Assembly (NCBI GenBank): GCA_003427395.1
Contig: BFEA01000360.1
Coordinates: forward strand, 1,369,205 to 1,392,438
Direction: 5' to 3'
Length of the DNA stretch: 23,234 nucleotides
From: Chara braunii
Lineage: Eukaryota > Streptophyta > Charophyceae > Charales > Characeae
The notes beneath the pieces were generated by a model. That model did no database searches, was not told the origin of the DNA, and saw nothing but the letters and a program-made list of their open reading frames with translations. Positions 17,608-23,234 of this stretch are shown here, piece after piece. The position numbers and the translations under genes were made by a program. Position 1 is the stretch's first letter. Each line of letters opens with the position of its first letter.

Positions 17608-18893
17608 TGTTATGACCCTGCCCAATTTCGAGATACACATCCATGAGAAGGTACAATGTCATTCAATTGCAGAAAGAAATGAATGAACTTGAGATGAGAG
17701 AGAGGATTAGAAGAAGAAGAAGAAGAAGTAAGAAAGAAGAAGAAGAAGATGTACACCAGCAAAGACAATGACAAGGCTCTTCTTCTTCGCCCAACAATCT
17801 CCTCCTCCTTATCTCCCCCTTCTCTTATTCATACAAGAAATAATAATACAATGTTGAATGACTGGTCCAAAGTCAATGTCTGAGTCCCTCTTCTACTGCA
17901 GGTATCACGCAAGGTCCACCATAGCCATGGCCGCCTCTCCCACTCTTCACTCTCATAGGCCGAGGCTATGGCGGACTACTAAGCCTTGCCCAGATGTCCA
18001 AAGGACAACCCAAAGCAGCTATGGCTGCTCCAACTCAGACCGCCATGCCCAGCCCTGCCTTGAAGCTTCTTGGTGTGGCTCTCCCCGACTGGGGACGCCT
18101 TGCTGCAGCGCCCACCAAGGTGATGAAGATGGCTGCCACCATATCCAGGTAAGTACCCCTGGCACTCCTCCCCCTTCCTTCCTCCTTCCTCCTTCCTCCT
18201 TCTTCCTCCCTCAAGACCTCCTTCCTCCCCAGCAGCGCTGCTCCAGCTTAGCGTTGCTCCAGCCAGCGCTCCACCACTGTGTCGCCAAACTTGCACACCG
18301 AAAAAGAGGCCGGCTCTTCCGCCCAGCCTGAAGATATAGCGGCCTGCTTTGCCTCTCGGGCGGTGACTTCCAGGCCGCTGGCCTTCCCAAGCAACCGGTA
18401 CCTCCTCCTTTTTGGAGGGAAACATCATTGCAGACTCTAATATTGCCCCTATAGGCCCTAGACTCAGACTGGTACCCGCTAGACCTAGCCTACACTACCG
18501 GCCTCTAAAAATGCCACTTTTGTCTTCTTCTGCTCGGCCTCAGGTACCTGCATATTTACCCCCCTGTCGGGTGCGGTACCGGCCTACCCACAACTTGAGT
18601 GTTTTTTCCCCGCTGCAACCCTTTGAAGCCACGGCCACAGGTAAGTACCGTCTCTGAGGGCCCAACGAACGAACAAGTGCCCTGGCGGGCCACACACACA
18701 CACTNATACCAACCAGCACTCAGACAGGCACAGTCACACACATGCAAGCCAACCAGCGCTCAGACAGACATGCAGTCCAGCAAGCACACACACACAGACT
18801 TAGCAAGCGGGGAACTCAGTAGGGCATTCAGTCTATGAGCAAAACTCCGAAATCAGCTGTGTGTTTCAGTCCGTGTTTGGACGGGTTATCACA
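17608..18893 (-). repeat. 5' LTR of element B
   Basis: A 1286-bp copy of 9293..10570 with about 50 substitutions, one extra GAA unit and one extra CT-rich unit of about 7 bp. Ends are TGTTATGACCC and GGGTTATCACA. It holds one N (18705). One of its two antisense CAGGTAAGTACC motifs, at 18145, is intact; the second reads CAGGTAAGTACCG at 18638. Confidence 0.95.
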
Positions 18894-18898
18894 ATCAT
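18894..18898. repeat. Target-site duplication, right flank of element B
   Basis: ATCAT, matching 9289..9293. On the sense strand it is the end of the GAT GAT codons of element C's RT active site. Confidence 0.75.
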
Positions 18899-20288
18899 CT
18901 GGATAAACTACTACAAACTTATCTAACCAAGGTCTAAACAGATCATTCATACAACGCTGAAAGATGGTTGGCACGTTGGTTAGTCCAAAGGGCATCACTA
19001 TGAACTCATAATGCCCATATCTAGTCCGGAACGCAGTCTTGTACTAGTCATCAGGATGGACCTCTATCTGATGATATCCGAATTTCAAATATATCTTAGA
19101 GAAATACTTACAACCCTGCACCCGATCTAGAAGATCGTCTATCCTGGGCAACGGTTCAGCATTCTTTACAGTAATCGCATTCAAACCCCTATAGTCTATA
19201 CACATATGAAGCTCTCCTTCCTTCTTGAGGACAAACAAGACTGGTGCTCCCAAAGGAGATGAACTGGGCCTGATCCAACCTTTTTCGAGGAGCTCGTCTA
19301 ATTGCTTGCGTAGCTCCTCTAACTCTTTAGGGGACATCCTGTAGACTGCTCCCTTAGGAGTCCTACTGCTAGGCTCTATCTCTATCATGTGTTGGATGGG
19401 TCGCGACACTACTCCTGTCGGCGACTCAGTCAAATCTTTGAATTCCTCCAGCAGCTTGGCAATGGTTGGGTCTGTGGAACTATCTCCTTCCTTAGCCTCA
19501 ATGACAGGCCTCACATACACTACGAAGACCTGATCCTCTAACTGCTCCTTTTTCACTAGTCGCGCGAACGCGGGAGCACTAAGACAACAATGTGCCAAGG
19601 TATTATCTACACCAGACACATGGAACAAGCGGGCAGTCTTAGCCTCGCCTGACGGACTAGGGAGCCTACACTCATGCTCTCTCAAGTGGAGTGTGACCCC
19701 TGCTGCCTCTCCCCAATCCATTCCTAACACTATGTCGAAAGGAAGGTCATCCTGAACGAGGAAAGTAAGGGAATGGAGAACTTTTTCCACCTTCCCATCT
19801 TTCTCTAGGCGAAAGTACGCCTGGACTCCCTCTACGTAATTTTCAACTTGCATCGTGCGGTTGTCTTCGAGGACACTGACTATGGGGTCTACTAACTTTT
19901 GGACTTTTGATCCTAGCCTCAGCTTCTTCAGCGCCCTATGGCTAATGTAACCGCAGGTGGCCCCTGAGTCTATAAGGGCCCCTACTCTACTTCTAAACAC
20001 TTCTAAATCTACCAAGATCAGTTGTCCCTTACTCTCCTTCTTCATTTTGGCCCAGGCCGGCATCCTCTCCTTCAGCTCTTCTGCCACACCTGTGAGGGAC
20101 GTGCCTAGAGAGACGCTAACACAAGCAGTCTCAGGACAGCTAGCTAGGCACGGGCCTGCAACCTCTGCCATAGGCTCATGTGGTTTGGGAGTTTCCTGTG
20201 TGCGCGCGCTCGCTTCCCCACATGGCCTTGAAGTAGGGGCAATTGCGACCCCTACTGGCGGCTGCCTTTTGACTGTTGGGCAGCCCAT
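18894..20288 (-). pseudogene. pol: Element C pol, 5' part: protease and first half of RT
   Basis: Starts at ATG 20286-20288, which overlaps the gag TGA as TGATG, in the -1 frame. The protease has LIDSGATCGYIS (active-site Asp) and FDIVLGMDWG. The RT carries VYRMSPKELEELRKQLDE, SPLGAPVLFVLKK, CIDYRGLN and PRIDDLLDR. The first catalytic Asp of FSKIDLKSGYHQ is Tyr here (FSKIYLKFGYHQ, codon 19089..19091). A TAG at 19044-19046 truncates the frame after EVHPDD. Beyond it, in frame, are MPFGLTN and VVVYPDD, where B is inserted; YPDD has Pro where Ty3/gypsy RTs mostly have Leu, Val or Ile. The downstream half is at 8443..9292. Confidence 0.9.
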
Positions 20289-20290
20289 CA
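20260..20290 (-). promoter_or_regulatory. Gag-pol stop-start overlap with adjacent hairpin (element C)
   Basis: The gag TGA (20288-20290) overlaps the pol ATG as TGATG. Directly after the ATG a perfect 7-bp hairpin begins: GGCTGCC (20279..20285), 12-nt loop, GGCAGCC (20260..20266). No slippery heptamer is visible, and the -1 frame just upstream has stops. Termination-reinitiation or a decayed frameshift site are both possible. Confidence 0.4.
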
Positions 20291-21058
20291 GGCTTGTCTA
20301 TACTTAGGACAAAATTTAATTACATGGGCCGGGTCACCACAGAATACGCACTGACCCAAGTCCACGCGTTCCTGCCATATGCGTTGGTCCAAGCCCAAAT
20401 CTTCCCAAGGCCTGCCTTGTGGCAAGCCTGGGTGCCATCCTCCTGTCTGTTGAGGTGGCCTTCCTCCTCGTCGTTGTGGGGACCGCCAAGAACCCTGACG
20501 ATTTGGCGGGGGACCTTGACCCCTACCTCCCACTTGGCGGTTCCCTTGTCCGCCAACCCCCTGTGCGCCCGGTCCTCGGCCTCCCATGGCCTGGCCCCTT
20601 TGGCCCTGGCCTCCTCCTCTACCTTGCGACCTCCCTCCAGCCGCGACAACCGCATAAGATCTCCCCTGCCCTATGCTGCTGTCATCCTCCTCTAACCCCC
20701 ACTCAATCTCACTGTAGGGGATCTCATCTGTACCACCCTCTTCTAACGTGAGGATCATATGATCCTTGGCCCTCACTTGGCCAGAGATGGTACGACCCTT
20801 CCACTTCTTTCCTTTGTCCAGGTCCTTGTGCCAGAAAGTGGACACTGGCATGGACTTTGACTCATACAGGACCACTTCTCTACTCAGCACATCATAGGTG
20901 ATGTCGGCCTGTTGAGACTTCTCAAAGAAATGCCCACGCAGGGGCTCGGGCATGGCACAATAAAACAATTGGACCAACTGGGGCTCAGTGACCCCGTGGT
21001 CTGGGACGGCTACCAAGTCGTCCATAACGCCCTTGAGTGCTCTTGCACCTCCTCCACT
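20288..21058 (-). pseudogene. gag: Element C gag, C-terminal part with RGG-rich linker and zinc knuckle
   Basis: The open frame is recognisable from MDDLVAVPDHG (21025), a few codons after gag changes frame near 21030..21058. It contains the end of the capsid-like domain (QLFYCAMPEPLRGHFFEK). A long Gly/Arg/Gln/Pro-rich segment follows with many RG and RGG elements (about residues 125..205 of this piece). The nucleocapsid knuckle CVFCGDPAHVIKFC (C-X2-C-X4-H-X4-C) lies just before the TGA. RGG-rich linkers in other proteins bind RNA; that role here is inference. The stop overlaps the pol start. Confidence 0.85.
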
Positions 21059-22172
21059 ACCGCGAGTGGATCATCTGTAACTTATCAGAGGCTCTAACGC
21101 CTCTCGTTGGGTCAGCAAATCTCTCCCTCAGGACTTTGAAGAATGGAGGAAGGGTGATGATCTTAGAATATGCAACCATGTTGTTTTCACAACTGGCTGC
21201 GCGCGCAAGAGATCTGGCAAAACTGGCCGCTTCATCCTTAAGGGCCTGGAAGGCGACGAGGACTTGCTCCTCAGTCAGGATGTGTTGTAAGTATACGTAA
21301 CTATTCACACTAGCCTCCCAGTTATCAAAATTTTCTTCCTTCTTCCCTCCATACGCATCTGGGAATTTAAGCTTAACAGGCTCCTTACGAGGTTTGGCCT
21401 CACCCTCTACAGCGGCTATTGCTTTGGCACCTTCGATGGCGCCCTGGCAAAACTTCCCCATGTTGTCTCTCAGTCGCCTAACTTCACCTCCAACATGGGT
21501 GACCATATCGCGTGCGAAATCTCTAAATCCTGACCGCATGATACTCAGGGCCACATCCTGACCCCTATTGGCTTGGCGCTCCTCCATCTAGGCCGCACTC
21601 AACACTTCCAGATAACCCAAAACCTTATCCATCTTGGCAGAAATGTCTGGCTGCGCCCACTCCTCTTATCTACAATCTCTCATTTTTGCCACCTCCTCGG
21701 TCAGCCTATTAACTTCGTCCCTCCTCCTCTTCTTTTCCCTCTTCATCTTCAGTTTCCACTCCAACTTCTTCTCGTCTTCTCTTTCTCGCCGTTCCAGAGG
21801 GTCCTCCATTGTTGTTAGCTCACTGGCTAACGCATCCCTCTCGTCCTGGGGCACATAAAACTCTGCCTCCTCATCTTCTCCCAACGATAAATTAGCAATC
21901 CACTCACTGATTTTCTTCTCCATTGCGGCGTCCTCATTCGCCGTGCCACTACTCTCTCCTTTTACTTCCCTGCGTTTCCTTTCCTCTTCTGCTACCGCTT
22001 CTTCAACAGCCTTCTTCTTTTTCTCCATCTCCTCCTCCAGTTCCTTCATCTTCGCCACCTGTTCCTATGCGATTGCCTTTAGCTTCGCCTGTTTCAGGAG
22101 CTCTTTCCTCTTCTTATTCTCTCTTACTAAGGCGGCCATCTTAGTGCTCTTCCCTGTACGGGTCTCAACCAT
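21057..22172 (-). pseudogene. gag: Element C gag, N-terminal part
   Basis: Starts at ATG 22170-22172 (MVETRTGKSTKMAALV), which is upstream of the longest open pieces and in the same frame. Stops interrupt it at 22065 (TAG), 21666 (TAA), 21588 (TAG) and 21057 (TAG). The first 190 residues are highly charged and almost certainly coiled coil (MKELEEEMEKKKKAVEE, WKLKMKREKKRRRDEV). The capsid-like domain follows: LKFPDAYGGKKEENFDNWEASVNSYV, FQALKDEAASFARSLAR and LRERFADPTRG. Next to the last stop the frame shifts, and the remainder is at 20288..21058. Confidence 0.85.
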
Positions 22173-22780
22173 GGTGTCAAGTGCACAATCGGATTAACGG
22201 TTCCAAACCTCACCACGTAGACTCTAACCCCTGACTGACAAACCTACTGACTCAATCTAAGACCTCACAGAATCCGGAGAGGGATCCTGCCTACTAGGGT
22301 CTCTAGCCTAGACCTAACTATGCTTGTCACTACTAGACCTGTTGTTGATAAGGAGGCATTTAAGGAGATCCCCTGTAACTCCTCAGGAATTATTTAACAT
22401 TGCAAACAGGACGACGTGATCAGCAGGTCTCTCAACACTTAGACTGCCTGCTGCGCACTGCTGCGCAGCCCACAACTCAGCCTTTCGGGCCTACCGTGCC
22501 ACACCGAGCAGCCCGCCGGTCTGTACCGGTCCTTGGGAGGGTTCGTATCCTCCGGGACAATCGAGTCGTCAGACACAGTCTTTAGCCCTACTTGGTCCGG
22601 CAGGGGTTTGGTCAACAAGGCCTATCCTTCATCCACAGAGTACTATCACCTAGACAGAAGAGACTCGATGCCGAAAGAAGAGACAGACAAACTGGACTCA
22701 ACAAGTACCACAGGGTGTATGCACATCCATAAGGCGAGGGATAGGCTGAAGTCTTGGCGAGATTTTATCGGCTCCAGCTT

Positions 22781-22864
22781 GGTCAAAGTCTTGGTCAACG
22801 CTCGGTCAACGCTCGGTCAATGCTCGGTCAACGCTTGGTCAGCGGTCCGGTCAACCCCGGTCAA
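22781..22864 (-). repeat. TTGACC (W-box-like) tandem array in element C leader
   Basis: Seven copies of GGTCAA and one GGTCAG occur in 84 bp, starting at 22781, 22793, 22804, 22815, 22826, 22837, 22849 and 22859. Spacing is 10-12 bp, mostly exactly 11, with CTCGGTCAACG as the repeat unit. A further copy is at 22610. On the element's sense strand each reads TTGACC, the W-box core bound by WRKY factors. Binding is inferred. Confidence 0.8.
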
Positions 22865-22969
22865 CTCTTCTAGTCGGCTATGGCTGCCGGCTTCACTTTC
22901 CCTTACCAACCTCCCTCTTCTCTTCACCTTCCTCGCCTCCTTTCACCCCGGCTGTCTTCTTCTTCTCTC

Positions 22970-22991
22970 TTTTTTTTTTTTTTTTTTTTTT
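22970..22991. repeat. T homopolymer (22 bp)
   Basis: Uninterrupted run of T within a CTT-rich stretch (about 22915..23010). On the sense strand of element C it is A-rich. Confidence 0.98.
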
Positions 22992-23175
22992 GTTCGTCTC
23001 TCCTTCCTCCTCCTCGGTTATGGCTTCCCTCTCTTGCCTCGGTCTCTCCCTCTATCTGGTCTCTCTCACTCCTTCGTTACTCCGTGGTCAAGCTCCGCGG
23101 CTATGGCCGCAATCTTCTTCTTCGCGGGACCGCGCGGCACACTTCACAGGTCAGTGACAACCAAACTTGTATCGC

Positions 23176-23178
<3 letters not shown>

Positions 23179-23234
<56 letters not shown>
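23179..23234. repeat. (TC)n dinucleotide repeat at right window edge
   Basis: 28 perfect TC units that continue past the window. On the minus strand this is (GA)n. A short CTCTCTCTC also flanks the element A insertion at 6397..6405. Confidence 0.98.

Larger units (their letters stand above)
9293..18893 (-). mobile_element. Element B: complete Ty3/gypsy chromovirus, nested in RT of element C
   Basis: This is a full-length element of about 9.6 kb: 3' LTR (9293..10570), PPT (10573..10585), pol, gag, a 1.5-kb leader, PBS (17593..17606) and 5' LTR (17608..18893). Domain order protease-RT-RNase H-integrase-chromodomain defines the chromovirus branch. It is flanked by a 4-5 bp target duplication and splits element C's RT exactly at the YxDD codons. 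The coding part carries four in-frame stops (14962 TGA, 12547 TAG, 11551 TGA, 10783 TGA) and one frame break near 13812. By hand count the LTRs differ at about 50 of 1275 aligned bases (about 4 percent) plus two short indels, so the insertion is not recent. Confidence 0.95.
18894..23234 (-). mobile_element. Element C, 5' portion
   Basis: In sense order from the right edge: leader, gag and pol up to the RT YxDD motif, where element B interrupts. It contains five in-frame stops (22065 TAG, 21666 TAA, 21588 TAG, 21057 TAG, 19044 TAG) and one frame break in gag between 21025 and 21057. Its 5' LTR and PBS were not identified. Either they lie beyond the window or part of the final 600 bp is already LTR. 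Confidence 0.85.
22173..23234 (-). other. Element C upstream leader, possibly running into its 5' LTR
   Basis: No gene recognised. The stretch holds an array of GGTCAA repeats (22781..22864), a 22-bp T run (22970..22991), a CTT-rich region, the GCGGCTATGGCCGC motif (23097..23110) and a (TC)n run to the window end. No clear PBS was found by eye, so the LTR boundary cannot be placed. Confidence 0.55.

Noticed and set aside
20320-20655. Arg/Glu/Gly-rich 111-codon frame overlapping element C gag
   Set aside because: Alternate-frame shadow of the RGG-rich gag segment.
22530-22556. tRNA T-arm-like sequence GGAGGGTTCGTATCCTCC
   Set aside because: The 5-bp stem closes an 8-nt loop and there is no acceptor stem, anticodon arm or CCA context. 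Not a tRNA gene, and not next to an LTR end.
22781-22864. Regular repeats resembling a CRISPR array
   Set aside because: Units of 11 bp with no spacers, in a eukaryotic retroelement leader; a tandem W-box-like array instead.
22200-23150. Search for a PBS and 5' LTR boundary of element C
   Set aside because: No TGGTATC- or other convincing tRNA complement next to a TG end was found, and no match to 6396..6956. No LTR was called here.

Overview
The window is a nest of three Ty3/gypsy-type LTR retrotransposons, all on the minus strand. I see no host gene. The organism is a plant or streptophyte alga. Gag and pol match the plant chromovirus layout, one primer-binding site fits plant initiator tRNA-Met, and WRKY-type TTGACC boxes are present. 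From memory the gag and pol proteins resemble the very abundant gypsy copies of the charophyte Chara braunii. That species call is a recollection, not a search result.

Layout, left to right. Element A (1..6395) is cut by the left window edge. It shows RNase H, RT, protease, gag (CCHC knuckle), an AT-rich leader and a 5' LTR (5271..6395) whose ends form an inverted repeat. The 3' part of element C (6396..9292) follows: an LTR remnant with a TATA box, a chromodomain remnant, integrase, RNase H and the end of RT. Element B (9293..18893) is complete, with two LTRs of about 1.28 kb, PPT, chromodomain, integrase, RNase H, RT, protease, gag, a structured leader and an iMet-type PBS. The 5' part of element C (18894..23234) holds the start of RT, protease, gag and the leader, and runs off the right edge.

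The pieces order in time. C is the oldest: seven in-frame stops, two reading-frame breaks and a lost catalytic RT aspartate. B inserted into C exactly at the RT YxDD codons, with a 4-5 bp target duplication. A inserted into what looks like C's 3' LTR. None of the three encodes an intact polyprotein, so any mobility would need proteins from related copies.

The most interesting signal is at the gag-pol junctions. In all three elements pol lies in the -1 frame relative to gag. In B the short overlap holds a canonical slippery heptamer (GGGAAAC) in the right phase, 11 nt before a perfect 7-bp hairpin that could form a pseudoknot. A repeats the layout with a near-cognate heptamer, the same 11-nt spacing and another 7-bp hairpin. 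C has a TGATG stop-start overlap directly before a 7-bp hairpin. Other points: long perfect hairpins after B's PBS, possible leader introns in A and B, a GCRGC-TATG-GCYGC motif with compensating changes in all three elements, and a helically spaced TTGACC array in C's leader.
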